This document shows, piece by piece, positions 34,116-46,791 of a DNA stretch of 64,000 nucleotides (positions are counted from its first letter, which is position 1; every line of letters starts with the position of its first letter). The notes beneath the pieces are model-generated. The model was not told the origin of the DNA. It did not search any database and saw nothing but the letters and a program-made list of their open reading frames with translations. This DNA comes from Clitopilus passeckerianus (taxonomy: Eukaryota > Basidiomycota > Agaricomycetes > Agaricales > Entolomataceae): contig CALYLX010000079.1 in the NCBI GenBank assembly GCA_944990035.1, forward strand, positions 124,001 through 188,000. The letters run 5' to 3'. The translations under genes were made by a program, and so were the position numbers.

Positions 34116-35910
34116 CTAGCTGGTTGGGAAGAACGTCGAGAAAGGGTATCTAAGGCCTTCGGAAACGTATTGCGCGCGTTTTGACGAGTTCTGGGTTCGG
34201 TAGGGATATTAAGGTTAAGTCATCGTTCCTTGTCACTGATGATCACAACAACATACCTTCAGGACGGTACCAGATCTCCAAGTTGGCGCACTCCAATATT
34301 ATCATTTGGGAGTCGCAAGGACGCAGCGTGTGCCGCCTCCATCAAGGGTATGTGTTTTTATATTCTGAAGAAGCGGGTAAGTGCCTGAAAACTCCAGAAT
34401 GTGAAATGACAATCACCCTTGATCGACGTTGCCCCGGATGAATAAGGTTGCCCACATCAAGCAGCTGGTGCTCGCAACAGACACGATCGGCCATTCAAAG
34501 GGACCAAGTGATCTTGGTGTTCGATCATGGGATGTGCCGATACATTATCTCGACACGGAGGTAATTCCCGAGCCAGGGAACTCTGCCTTGACACGCCCGA
34601 GCTATCTTGAGGCGTAGCCGGGTGCATCGGAGAGATTGAAAGAAGAACTTGCAGCACCACAGATTCAAGGAAATTCATCGGCAATGGGTATGCAGAAGAG
34701 GGAGAATCCCAAGAAATCGCCACTCGTGGCAATCTCCCACACCGAGGAGCCACGTTTGACGTGAGACGGTGCCAGCTGTATATCCGTATCCTGGGGTTAT
34801 CCAACGCGGGGCGTTGGAACGTGCAGTTGATCGACATGAGAAACCCTTCCGTGAGATTAGCGTTATGAGGGCGCCTACGGAGCATCTAGGTTATCAAACG
34901 TGTGCCCTTTGCTTTGGAGTCTCTTTATCTTTCGTTCCAGTCAGGGAGACCCTGTGGCTTGCCAAGGGGTAAGTGTCTGTTGCAACTGGACCTCGAGTAG
35001 CCTTGGCAGTGGCAATGTGTGGCATGGAATGGCGCAAAGGGGGGAAAGCGTGAGAAAGTTTGGGCATCACGTAATCAAACTCGGGCTTTCCGATATCCGA
35101 ATGTGGTACTTGCCAAATTTTGACAGCCAGCGAGCTCAACGTCAACGATGGCAGCAAAGGCAAAAGCAAGGCAAGGCGACCACGAACTGGGTTCAGCAAA
35201 CAAGCTACTGACCAATGTTCTAGGACATTGATTGTGCGCCTAATTTCAACCGCGCAGACGGGTTTCATTTACACCATGCAGCGCCTACGACAAGGGCCTA
35301 AGCTTTCTGCTGTCAAGTACGACCCCATGGGTACGTTTTTATGAATATTCTCGCGAAATAGCTGTTCAACATTCCGGTACAGTGAAGCGACGAGTGCTTT
35401 TCGTGGAAAGTCGAAAGACGAAGAAGTAATGTGTCCACCAAAATACCACCAGTTCAGCGTGACCAGCATAGCTTCACATAGAGGTGTGTGTTATAAACTC
35501 ATGCCTGCAGCCTTTTTCTAACGCCAATATTGCAGTTATACCTTGACCTTAATAGTCTCCTTGTACTTTTAGACAACTGCCAATTTAATACGCCACGCGT
35601 GGCTTCCGAAACTATGTTTCTATCACCTGGCTTCCGCTCCCGATATTTCTCTCATTCTCTTCTGCGCTGGCTCAACATAAATTGAACACCTCTGTCTGTA
35701 CGCCTGTTCGTGGGCTCCGTAACAGCCTCAAGGGAAAGGGTGAGCTCGGTCCACCATGCTAGGATTGCACCGAGCTCAGTGTTCATTACAGGAGAACGCT
35801 GTCGTAAATAAACATATAGCATGAAGGTTGCGTTGTACCTAGGAAGTCACTCCCCACGATCCCATCTTCATTCCTGATAACATCCCCGAAAGCACAGCTC
35901 AACTCGCCTC
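34116..35910. other. Interval without a firm gene
   Basis: The best open stretch is about 34190-34440 (+), reading IPSGRYQISKLAHSNIIIWES, which faintly resembles a beta-trefoil repeat. It lacks an ATG and any continuation, so it may be a relic. Nothing else was recognised. Confidence 0.35.
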
Positions 35911-37122
35911 TTAAGGCTGAAGCCCCTCAAAGCTCAGCGTCCTCCGTATTCCGCTCAGACGTTTCCTGAGGCGGTGCGCCAACCAGCGCCGGTGTTGGTC
36001 CAGGGCAGAGATGTAGAACGTCACCCTATTGAGCTCAGGAAACCGCATCAGGATTGCGTTAAGGAGCTTCCAGTTGATGCTCTCCTTGGTAGGCTCTTGC
36101 AGCCCTAGGTCGTCTCCCGGTATCAACCAGAAGCTGAAGGAGATTTCCCGCAAGCATAATGGGAGCTGCTTGATGGTATGTATCACCCAGTTGGCGGAGA
36201 CGGACTGTCGCTCGATTGACGCCCCATGCCTGGGATCCACGAGATTTTGGAAATGTATCGACTTGAGCGATCCGTTCTCGCAGAGCCGCACAGGGCTGGT
36301 AGAATTTAACGCTGCTAAGATGGTGAGCAATGTCATCTATCAGCCAATGCCGGAGAACTCACGAAGGTCCGTTTTTGCAGAAATAGTCAGGCTCTGGAGG
36401 CACGAGCCCTGTGCCGTGAGGAGGTCCCGTACAGGACCCGGTGCGTCTCCGCCCGTCAACTCGTCCATCTGCAAACTGTCCAATCTCGGCAGGATCCTCC
36501 TCTCAAATAGGATCGCCAGCACCGGTGCCGCAGTTATACTCCGCAAACCCAGGTGCAGCCGCTTCAGCTTGGGAAGCAACTTCATCCTTGCATCGTGCAC
36601 CTTCGCCGCCCTCTCCGCCTCCGTTCTACTTCTCCAACCAAAGCCATTCAATGTTAGTGCTTCCAGCACTGGAAGCTCAGCGGCGAACTCCACGAAACCA
36701 GAGAAATTGATGCTTCCTAGCGCTAAACTCAGGTCCTTCAATCGCTGGAACGTCCCAGCCTCACTAAAGCTCTTCAACTCGGCCGGGATGTGCCTCCAAT
36801 TGATCAAGGACAGCTTTTCAACCGGAGGGAGGAACGGGATGGCTTCCCGCCAATAAGTCGAGCAGTACGGATAGGACAGCGTCAGGCTACGCATCTTCCT
36901 TTTCAGAGAGGAGTCCTGAGCAGCAAGAAGGTCGAAGAAGGGCTGCAGGCGTTTGCGAGGATGAGTCAAGTCGAGAAGAACGCAGGAAAGGAGATGGTAT
37001 TGGCTGCTGCATCTCCACGTGCTGCAGACAAGACTACACGCTCTTAGAGCCTGTACGTCATCGTAAAGGTGGTCGATGATGCGGTCTATGAGCTCTGGTG
37101 GAAGGTCGAGGACACCGGACAT
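35911..37122 (-). CDS. F-box protein with LRR-like C-terminus
   Basis: Exons 36363-37122 and 35911-36314, split by a 48-bp intron, give 387 residues. The N-terminal F-box reads LDLPPELIDRIIDHLYDDVQALRACSLVCSTW, residues about 5-36, the surface that binds Skp1 in SCF ubiquitin ligases. The rest has irregular leucine-rich segments (LEALTLNGFG, LKRLHLGLRS, LDSLQMDEL), as in the many basidiomycete F-box proteins. The target is unknown. Long open frames on the opposite strand across this gene are by-products of its GC-rich codons. Confidence 0.88.
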
Positions 37123-38330
37123 TGTCTGGATGATGCCGCTGTGGCAGTGCCGAGATTAGCGGGACGATCAGGGATGTGGAGACAATGACAGTGGTGGCTG
37201 GCTATGGGGTATTGAGCGAATGGTGCAGAGCTCCTTGTCCCTTATGTACCAGCAGAGCACCGCAGGGCAGTGCTCAACGAGGTCCTCTCTTGTCATGAAA
37301 TAGGTGGTTGACGCGTACACCAATCGTGATTGCATCGCAAGACAGCTTTAAAGAGTCAGAATCCCCAAGCTTCGTCAGTCACTCCTTGACCGCGTGTCCT
37401 CTAGCCCCAATGACGCACAGCAAGAAGTTTCTGATAGAGATTGAAGAATTTGATGAAATGCTAACATGTTCCGTGATATGGATCGGGTTAGGAGATGAGG
37501 AGGTTTCGAATGCCTCGCCAACACAAGACGGACGCAGTTCACCGGGTTATGATAAAACATGGAGAGATATAAAGTCATGGCCTTACATGCCAGATGCGCG
37601 GCTGGGCCTTCCTCTGGCACATTGACGCTGCCGACTTGTTGGGAAGTCTAAAACCAACTGATTCCATGACTGAAACGGGAGCTCGTATGATGGCGGCGCT
37701 TCTTTACATTCTTGGAATACTGCGAGCGCCTCATTGATCAAAATGCCCTGAAACATGGAACAAGTTATGGGAATGATTGTTATAACAATTCAGTTCATGT
37801 CTGTGGGAAACCAATTACTATTGTTTGGACAGAAGAATATCCTGAGCTACCTCCGATTTCTTTTCCCACCCTGGCGGAAGATATCGTTGCAGAAATCCGG
37901 TTACGGTCTTACATCTAAAGCCGTCTTGTTCGTAAAGAGGATACCGGCGTCCCGCACTGATCTAACACACAGGAGCTGGTGTGTATCTGGTCGGGTAGCT
38001 TTGGCCTCAGTTGCATCTTTGGCCGCCCACGGAGAATTCTCGCATCCAATAACAGTTGGCGGTTTCAAGGACTTGGATTAGGGGGGTCAAGTGGAAGTGA
38101 GAAGCCGAAACGATCATACAAGCAGTCACCGATTTTGATCGTGTTCGTCAAAGAATATTCTGCCGTTAATTGGATGTAATATCTTGAGATGAATATTGCA
38201 GTTCAGTATTGATTGGGTGATAGGTAGATATGATCTGCGAAGGAAGCCGTTGGGAAGCCGTACAGTTCTCGAACTTGCGTCAGTATACAACTACCCATTA
38301 TAGTCGCCTCATGCCGCAGCCCACCCCAGC
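37123..38330. other. Interval without a recognised gene
   Basis: 1.2 kb between the F-box start and the oxygenase stop. No frame with a recognised motif or consistent splicing was found. Confidence 0.45.
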
Positions 38331-39915
38331 TCAATAATTTCCAGCAAGCCGCTTCATCGCATATTCCTTCACCTGCACCACGGAATCCAATCTCAGCATA
38401 CGACAATCATCATAATGTTCACGAGCCAGCTTACCGAGACAGGTTCATATTTCTTGGGCTGATCCGCCGACCAGGTGCCGGGTATGGCGTCAATTATGGT
38501 AGAGAAGTCCTGTGTGCAGCAAGAATGTTAATAGACGTAGGTAGAAGGGGCAATTGAAAGGCGTACGGGTGGGCAGAACTGTAGACGTTGTATGTGGACA
38601 AACCCGTGAGCAACAGAAGAAATACGAGGCGAAGAGAGTAAAACGTACGTAGGGTATAGAATATCGAGAGGGAAGCATGCCATCCTTCGTCACCGCATTC
38701 GGCGGTGCGACGACACGATGCATCGTGCTCCGTATCGTATCGTTTGACCCTAAAAGCCCCAACGGTCAATGAGGTGTGAGATCGAAAAGTAGCTGAAGAA
38801 AGATCTTACACCGTTTCAAAAAGTCCCCTGCGTTCAGAACGATGGAGTTGGGGACAGGTGGTACTGCCTTTAGATGATTTATACGGGCGTGTATGAGTCG
38901 TGATTCATGATAGAGAGGGGGAACTGGGGAACTGCGCACCACAAACTTCCCAGGTTCCTTCGGGTCCTCGACTTCGAGGCCTCCGACGTCGTCTTGGAAG
39001 AGAAACTGTCCCAGGTTAGCCTCACTTCTTTGAAAGGAGGAGAGTGAAGAACTGACCGTCAGTGTGTCAAAATCTGTATGACTCCCGATTCGTGTCGCTT
39101 TGTTCGTCTCGAGCGATTCGAGAGGTATACTGTGTTATCGAGGAGAATTATTCAACATCCTATCAGGAAATAGCGAGCTCAAACCGTACCTGGGATAGTG
39201 ATGTAACCTTAGCTGATTACTTGCTGTCTGGTGATACTTCAAGAACCATTCTTCCTCCAATCCAAGACCCAAGGCGAGGGCACGGAGGATGTTCTTTTCG
39301 ACCTCGTAGCATTTCTGTTCACATTGTCAGAAACTGTGTATATGATCTTGCCCACTAGGGAACACACCCACCCAATGAAACGCCAGACACGCTTCCTTGA
39401 ACCCGGGCAGGACACCCTCAGGTAGCCAGATGTTTGGCATGAGATCGTCGTCCTCGCGCCCTACATCGAAGGACTCTTTCATATTTGGTGGTGGAGAGGT
39501 AAATGAGTCTCCTGAGTCTGAGTACTGGACTACCTTTTCCTGGTAGGGGTAGGAATATCCTGGATTACAATGTAACTGAGGTGAGTGACCTGGCATCTGT
39601 AACTGTGAACGGAGTTTCCAACCTCGATGATGTGCTCCAGATTCCGGATGAGGCGCGAGCATTTTAGACTCATGAGGAAGGGAGAAGAACCGTTTCGACT
39701 GTCATGACATGAGTTAACACGGCCCGACGAAGATGTATCTGTCAACCCACCCAGTCAAACATCTCTTGCACCTCCTCGTTCGGCAGCCCGAAATTCGTGA
39801 GGTAGACGAATCCAGCTGATTGGAACGACTCAAGTATTTGATCTGCAGTCCGCTGCTTGTCAGATCCGTCTAGGAACAGTGAAAAGTCCACGATCTGGAT
39901 TGGATTTCTCGACAT
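38331..39915 (-). CDS. 2-oxoglutarate/Fe(II) oxygenase, isopenicillin-N-synthase-like
   Basis: It starts at the ATG at 39915 (MSRNPIQIVDFSLFLDG), giving the N-terminal domain of the IPNS-like family. Later exons hold GREDDDLMPNIWLPEG, the iron-binding SHTDFDTLT (HxD), FLFQDDVGGLEV, SNDTIRSTMHRVVAPP (distal His) and RYSIPYV (2-oxoglutarate-binding RxS). The last intron (GTAAGC...GTGCAG, 63 bp) links KYEPVS to VKEYAMKRLAGNY and the TGA at 38331. All metal and cosubstrate residues are present. Such enzymes oxidise small molecules in secondary metabolism or hormone-like turnover; the substrate is not predictable. No biosynthetic partners lie next to it. At least six introns are present; not every border was fixed. 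Confidence 0.85.
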
Positions 39916-40516
39916 AGGGGTATCGGATGGTCAAGGGATGGTGGATGAAACTAGCTGGGTTATTTGGATAGGAAACGATGAATCAGCTTTCGAGTTGACC
40001 TAATCATGTGCAGTTGGAGTTGCTTGCGTCAATGGCCGTAGTAGCCTTGACGCCGTCGTCGTCTTAGGGAGCCATGAATCATGCGTTCAACCAGGATTTT
40101 GAAAGGAAAAAGCAAGTTGAAAGGGACTTGAAGGGACTTTTACCCTAAACTGTAGTGACCGGGCGACTTGGAGAGGTCAGTCACTCGTCTTATGCCGGGA
40201 CCTTCGTTTCGTGTTGTCGTAAATGATACATTGTTATTAATTGTGGATTTATACAATTGAGTAGAGATTAGATAGCGGATAAATGTTGATGAAAGTCTTC
40301 ACTGAGACACGCCGATGCAGAGTAAAGCGCCTGGTTCCGTCGAAAACAGGGCCGTTAGCTTGAGTATTATAGCAGCTTCGCGGTCTGCCGGTGCTTCTGC
40401 AGAATTGACATGCCATGTCAGCAAGTAGAGAGATGTGGGAGAGTTTTTAACCTCTTACCTTTTCATGGCGAAGACCTGGGTGCCACCAGCATCCCAGATG
40501 TTCCTGAGGGTTCAGG

Positions 40517-40896
40517 TTACGACGACTGGGACGAAGGCGTGGATGATGACGCAGACGATGGTGGCTCCGTTAAAGGATACTCTTCTCGCGCTTGTTGCAG
40601 CAATGTTTCTAGACCTCTATCCTTAACAGCTTTCTGCAATAATCCTGTCAGTCAAAATTTCGTCAGTGTAAGAATGCGACTTATGCACATACCTGAACAC
40701 ATTGCCTATAGCTCTCCCACACTTTCCCGCATTTATCCTGGAACTCTTGGGCCTTCTTCTGTGTATATTCATCTCGCTGTTTCTTCGAAGCTGAAGCTGC
40801 TACTGCTGGTTCAAGATATCCTTCAAACCAAGCATTAAAACAGGAATCATACTCCTGCTTGAGTGGCGTGCATTCCGGTGAAAGACTCTCGGCCAT
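40517..40896 (-). CDS. MDM35: Mdm35/TRIAP1-like twin CX9C protein
   Basis: Exons 40693-40896 and 40517-40633 (59-bp intron) give 106 residues. Two CX9C motifs, CTPLKQEYDSC and CGKVWESYRQC, flank a central FNAWFEGYLEP segment, the pattern of Mdm35. This is the intermembrane-space protein that stabilises Ups/PRELI lipid-transfer proteins and is imported through Mia40. The C-terminal tail is Ser-rich and probably flexible. A TATAAAAG box at 40961-40968 (minus strand) is 65 bp upstream. Confidence 0.88.
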
Positions 40897-40960
40897 GGTT
40901 GAGCTGATATTAAAGGTTCTATGCGTTGAAGCAGAGATGGAAACGAGACGGCTTGCGAAA

Positions 40961-40968
40961 CTTTTATA
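40961..40968 (-). promoter_or_regulatory. TATA box upstream of MDM35
   Basis: TATAAAAG on the minus strand, 65 bp before the MDM35 ATG. The 41.0-41.4 kb stretch upstream has open minus-strand frames but no recognised protein, so it is treated as promoter and intergenic DNA. Confidence 0.45.
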
Positions 40969-41445
40969 GAGAGGGCGACGCGGAACAAGCCTTGCTCGCC
41001 GTCGAACTCGTCATCGTCGAGCCGGAGCAAGCGGGGCCAAATAGTGACCATAGCCACAGGACTTGCCGGCCCGTTCTTCCGCACTAGATTCAGAAGGGTT
41101 TCGTATGCTACAGACAGGTTCATAAAGGCTGCCTCATAAAGGGGAGAAACCGAACGGGCGTCTACATAGGGCGATCTCAAAGTATTCAACCTTGGCCTCT
41201 GGCTTCACAACATTCTAACGAGATAATTCGGCTCGTTTGCCGCCGACAACGCCAAAAGCTTTGTCCAGCTCGTTTGCTCTCCAGTGGCACAAAATTCTGA
41301 CGACGAATGTATATATCCAGAGCCAGAATATGTTTCGTGATCCAACGTGCTATTCCAAGTCATCTGAAGGTCGTGCGTAGACATTGAGGGCGCGATGTAT
41401 AAGTGCAGGGTATCAAAGAGGGGTGCAAGTATGGGGGGCATCACG

Positions 41446-42024
41446 CTATGTAGCGGGATCATGGAGCACAGCGAGTAGGTACCTGTCATCTGCTCTGAAT
41501 GAGTGCTTGGGAAGGCGCCTGGTCGATATACAGAAACATACCAGGCGAAATCATCAACTCGTGCCGCTTCGTCCGTATCCTCATGAATTTCACTTCATCC
41601 TGAAAGGATATTCCATAAGAGACGTCAGAGTTTGGCCGTTGCACAAAATAACTCACGCCTTCTGTTTCTCCAGCATGAATCTCTTCCAAACCGCCCTGGA
41701 CGCTCGCCACAATTCTGCTGACCACCCTCGCGTATTTCCTTCCCTGCTCTCCCTCAAATACGACTCCAGACTGCCTGATTATACTCGCTGGATGTCCTCT
41801 TGATACCAACATGTATCCTAACACCGACCGATGCGCGGATAGCATTGCGAGTGTGCTCTCCAGCTCTGGCGACATTCCCGGTGCGGATGCTATTGGATTG
41901 GTGGGGTGAGACGCATATGGGGCCTGGGTCGGACTAGGTATTGATGCCGCTGTTTCTGTGGCCTATGAGGAAAGGCTTATTAGTGGGTACTGGTGCCTTC
42001 ATAGCGAACGCTTGAACTAACCAT
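41446..42024 (-). CDS. Roadblock/LC7 dynein light chain
   Basis: Coding exons are 42022-42024 (ATG alone), 41657-41962, 41542-41599 and 41446-41489, giving 136 residues with all joins in frame. Conserved family segments are VVFEGEQGRKYARVVSRIV, DEVKFMRIRTKRHELMISP and YLLAVLHD. The protein binds dynein intermediate chain in cytoplasmic dynein. The N-terminal 30 residues are Pro/Ser/Thr-rich. A start codon split off by an intron is unusual but is the only ATG before the second exon, and two relics of this 5' end elsewhere in the window preserve it. Confidence 0.87.
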
Positions 42025-42398
42025 GATTTGGTCAAGAGGAACCTTCAGAATGTCGGCCCTTGTTTGCACCTATTGACAGAATGGGGTCACGCAATGCACG
42101 TGATACCGACGCGTCTTTGTCTTTGACGCGAAGAACGACGAGCAGAAAGCGACCATCCAGAAGCTAACCCAGTTGCACGACAGATGATACTGGCCATATT
42201 CAATGTGTACTTCATGCGAGAGCCCTATTATACAAAATTACCCTTTATATTATAAAAAAGTAGACCATACAATCTCCGAAAATCCTCGCAGAAGTTAAGT
42301 CATCAATCCAACGTAAATGTGTGGGGAAAGAACAGAGAAATGGTTTACTAGGTGGTACAGTTGTCCGAGGAGCCGGTTCCAGAATACGACCGTAGTAT

Positions 42399-44077
42399 TT
42401 ATTCATCTGGCCTACTTTGAGTTCGCTGACTCGGCCAGGATTCCGTCTCCTTCACATAGACTTCCGTGATCCTTCGTAGGTCCAATTCTGTATCGTCATC
42501 AAGCCCGTATGACCGTACTGGTAAGCATTGAGAGGTTCGTCCCGTATGTGGCGTGTAGCCGCCTATAGCACCGGCCTCCGCGTAGCGAAACCTGTCCGCT
42601 TCTTCACGAACACTGAGAATCATGCGATTGGTCACGACAACTGTTAGCCTAGAAGTTTGGTCAGCAAGTTATAGTGTGAACAAAGGGGTTCAGAACATAC
42701 AGAGCACTAAAGGTTGCATTTAATGGTCGAAGATCGGCCGGCTATTAGGGGAAGTGAGAGGTAAGAAATAGGTCATACTCTGGGTCGCAGCCATACAAGG
42801 GACTCAGACGTACCCTCGCGAGCTGTAAGGAGAACCAGTCAGATTATTGTACTCCGGAGATGGATATCGATATACTGACCGAAAATGTCATTACATTGAT
42901 CAAATTGACTGCAAATATCACGCTTTCGCCATATTTTAGAACGAATCCGTGTTGAAGGCAAGCGGTAGCAAACCTGAAGTGTTTGAGCCCATCCTTTGTG
43001 AGGACCTCAATAAGCGGTGCGTCCACTTTTTCCCTCCGCAATTGAAAAGCTTTCCATATCATGAGCGTGAAAATGACGGTGACGAACACCAGTTGCATAA
43101 TCCACCCAGTGGTTATGCCTACGGACCAGCCTGTCAGTAAAGTACAGTCACAGCAGCATGGAAGGGAAACATACGAAGCCCGGTTCCTGATTTACGTCCC
43201 CAAATACCTAGGAGGAAAGTAGAGGGTTAGTAAGTCTGCACGGAAGCTTGGAGAAGTGGGGTATACGAACATCCAATGAATCCAGGCGGCAATGGGATGG
43301 CAACCATGACGGTAAGAGACCAGCCAGTCACGACAATTTGAGCAAGGATAGTGGTGGCGACGATTCCGAGAACGATTCGACTGTGATTGAAGATTGCGAA
43401 CACGAAGAGGAGTAGGATACCTGAACGAGAGTAATGGTTAGGAGCAGAATCGGCGTCGGTGTAAATTGCCGACGGTACGTACATCCAAGCGTGGCTTGCT
43501 GAATCAAGTTGAAGGCACCGGGGAACAGGGCATATGATTGGCATCTGTTGGAGGACGATTAGGCAACGAATACCTTGTGAGGCCGTGAACATACGTCTGA
43601 AACTGAGTTTAGTCGCGGTGCGAACTCGCCAGAGAATTGCACGTACGGAGAATTCCCAGTTGGCATGTAATGCTGGTCAACGGGGAAGAGGACTCGTTGA
43701 CAATATTCGGTATGGCTCTTGGATAGACACTTGCCTACTGTAAATATCGCATAAGCAACTATTGGTGCATAGCTGCAAGGTATGAGGCTTGAGGAACGAG
43801 GCCCGGGATCGAGGGATCTAACTCTACCGATTGAACAGGAAAAGCATCTTAACACACGACCATCTTGCCCTCCAAATTGCTTCTATCTCCCGGTCCAGCG
43901 TCAGCAGAGTATCATAAACCAACATAACTATGTATCTCCGTCATCTCAACTGGAAAGACGCTATTTGGGCAGGTACTTACCGAAGGAACCCAGTGCATAA
44001 TACTTAAAAGCGTAGAGATGATACGCTGTCGTTTCTACGGCTTTCACCGCCTCTGGTGCCAGCGATGGCCATGACAT
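42399..44077 (-). CDS. DUF6533-domain membrane protein (copy C)
   Basis: It starts at the ATG at 44077 (MSWPSLAPEAVKAVETTAYH). It then has MLVYDTLLTLDREIEAIWRA, VKMLFLFNR, GILLLFVFAIFNHS, GIVATTILAQIVVTGWSL, MQLVFVTVIFTLMIWKAFQLRREK and a tail ending with LDLRRITEVYVKETESW. The parts traced are in frame, so this is probably the functional member of the C-D-E array. It keeps the uninterrupted sequence CTTAACACACGACC (plus strand, 43848-43861) that corresponds to the RT-B target site. Function is unknown; seven TM segments are likely. Confidence 0.75.
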
Positions 44078-44752
44078 AGGAATACAAACGGAAGGACGTT
44101 TCGAGAAGGCGCGTCGGACGCCAATTGTACATTTGCTGTGGGGCAGGGCGCCTGAGGTTCTTACGCTTATAAAGGTATCTCGTGGTTGGGGACGACGTTG
44201 CCTGCAAGCCCAGTGAGTTCCAAGGGATCGGGACCGGGGAATTCCGAGAAAATCCGCTAAGAGCCAAGCAGTTCAAAGTTCTACGGAAGCCAGGATTTAG
44301 AACCGCGATGAATAATCCTCGAAGGTTCCAACAGCCCGTCGCGAGGGTTGGGGTCGTTGATGGCTATTTTCGGACCCGAAATGGGATTTGGGATGAGAGT
44401 CCGGGGCTGAAGATGTCCATGAGTTGCTCCAGTCGTCCTCGCTCAGCTGGCAGGGTAAAGAGCCCAAGGTCTTTTAACCCTGTCCCATCAATTGCTGGCT
44501 AAGCTCAACGGGACTTCTCTGAATGCTTCATCATCAGGTTGACGTATTATACCCACTCCAGCAGCAGCTGTAGCCTCGTATCCGTCCTGAGTAATCTCGC
44601 TCACGAGAATTTGAGGGAATGTGAGGAGGTATACTTTTGGTCAAGTCGATGGTGAACGTTGTGGCTCAAGAACAGAAACGTCGGGCACTATGTATACGTA
44701 TGCACTGAAAGAGGAGCAAATAGATTCTGCCTTTTCATAAGATGACTCGGAT

Positions 44753-44850
44753 ATGGTTAAGAGGAATATCCCGCGTCTCCCGCCTCTTTTTCAAGCTTTG
44801 ATAAAATCGGGTCACATTAGGCACGTGACACAGACGCTTTTGGAGATTTC
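44753..44850 (-). pseudogene. Relic of the roadblock/LC7 gene 5' end
   Basis: ATATGGTTAAGAGGAATATCCC and the following CACGTGACACAGACGC resemble the start-codon region and upstream of the roadblock gene at 42000-42120. Only this stub remains, next to DUF6533 copy D, showing that the duplicated unit carried the roadblock promoter. Confidence 0.45.
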
Positions 44851-45119
44851 GACCGCGCTTGGGTCGCAACCTCGAGGTTGCTGGCAAAAGCGTAGAATCC
44901 AATTCAAGATTCAATTACAAGTTACAGTGCTATCATACAAGTAAGAATAATAGGGCTATGAACGTAATATATGCTACATAATACATTGAGATATACAGCG
45001 GTACATCGGTCTCCCTAAGTCCGGAAAACAAACTTATCAATGGCGGTGCATAAAGAACACGCGAGGAGGGGGGCAATGTAGACCCCCTAGATAAGTAAAC
45101 CTATGCTTGCTTCCTACTT

Positions 45120-46791
45120 TCAGACCTCTACGTGTGAGTGATTTGGCGAAGCGCCCGCTTCCTTCAGGTAGGCCTCCGTAATCTTTCTCAAGTCTAACTC
45201 TGAATCATTTTCAGGTTGGTACGGCCGTATTGGAGGTGGAGTGGAGGTTAGCATCATAGGCAGTGTGTATTGGTCCATTAGGCTCGTCGTCGTCATCGAA
45301 ATTGGGTAGTGACACCTATCAGCCTCTTCTCGCACGCTCAAAATCATGCGGCTGCTTATAACAACTGTTATTCTGGACCTATGTGTCAGCGATTAACGGT
45401 TGGTGGGGAGGTTAAAGGAGTGTACAGCGCACTGAAGACTGCGTTCATTGGTCGGACGTCTGGCTATTGGAATAGCGTCGGGTCAGTCGCGGGGGAAATT
45501 GTAGACGTGAAGTATTACTACCTTGCCGAGCTGGAGGGAGACATAAGTCAGATAAATGGGTTCAAGACTCGTATAGTAACGCACTAATCGCAAAAGCTAT
45601 AACGTTAATGAAGTTAGCTCCAAAAATCACACTTACGAAAAGCGTCAGCACAACGTCATGGTCAGCGTGAAAAGGAAGATACCCGAAGTGTTGGAGCCCA
45701 TCCCTCGTGAGACCATCGATAAGTGGTGCATTCACCTCCGCTCTCCGCAGTTGGAATGCTTTCCAGATCATAAGGCAGAAAACTACAGATATGAACACCA
45801 ATTGCATGATCCACCCCGCAGTTATGCCTGCAGGTCACGCCGTCAAGAGGACAGAATAATACATCCGGGAAAGGAACTTATGGAGTCCAGTTCCTGGTAA
45901 ACGACCCAGGATACCTAGAAAGAAATGCGTGGGGGGTCAGTCATCCGGCCGTGGAAGCGTGATAACGGGGATGGGTTTACGAACATCCTTTGATCTCTGG
46001 AGGTAATGGGCTAGCAATCAAACAGCCAATGACCAGCCGGTGACGGCGATTTGAGCAAGGATTGTGAAGGCGACTATGTACACAATTTTTCGGTTGCGAT
46101 TGAAGATTGCGAACATGAAGAGGAGGAGGATATCTGGATGCAGACAATGAATTGTAGAACGGTCAAAGGACAAGGATTGGGATAATACGCACATCCGAGC
46201 GTGACATGCTGAATTAAATTGAAAACTCCAGGGAACAGAGCATACGATTGACATCTGCAAGAACATGAAGACAAAGTGCGACCCAGGAGACCAACAACAT
46301 GTGCCTGCGTACAATGATCAGTTCAGTTGATCCGGAAAGAAAGAAAGCGACGAACTGATAAACTCCAGTTGGAAGTTAACGCTAAATAATGGGGAGAGGC
46401 TATTAATCTCGGGTAACAGGTCTATAATAGCGGATACTTACCCGTTATGAGTACTGGATAAGCGACTATCGGTGCCCAACTGCTATCCATGAGAGAGGGC
46501 TAGCGATTGACGTATTGACCCGTACCGATTAAACAAGAAAAGCACCTTAACACCCGACCACTTTGCCCTCCATATTGCTTGTATCTCCCGGTCCAGCGTC
46601 AATAGAGTGTCACAAGCCAGCATAACTATCAATCCGTCGCAGTCAATGAATGGCTTCAATGAAAAGGCAAGTCAAAATCGGTGCTTACCGAAGGAGGCCA
46701 GTGCATAATACTTGAAAATAACGATATGATACGCTATAGTCTCGAATTCTTCCACTGGGACTGTCTCTGGGGGTAGCGATGTGCCTGCCAT
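45120..46791 (-). pseudogene. DUF6533-domain gene copy D, frameshifted
   Basis: It starts at the ATG at 46791 (MAGTSLPPETVPVEEFETIAYH) with LTLDREIQAIWRAKWSGVKVLFLFNR. Later it has ILLLFMFAIFNRN, MQLVFISVVFCLMIWKAFQLRRAE and the tail LDLRKITEAYLKEAG. After AVTGWSLAV (about 46015-46020) the frame hits a stop. Reading resumes one base out with IASPLPPEIKGC, which matches copies A and C, so a single base has been lost. The rest is open. It could be a recent pseudogene or a sequence error. Confidence 0.7.

Noticed and set aside
36029..36856. 275-codon plus-strand frame across the F-box gene
   Set aside because: It overlaps the well-supported F-box exons and intron on the other strand and lacks domain features.
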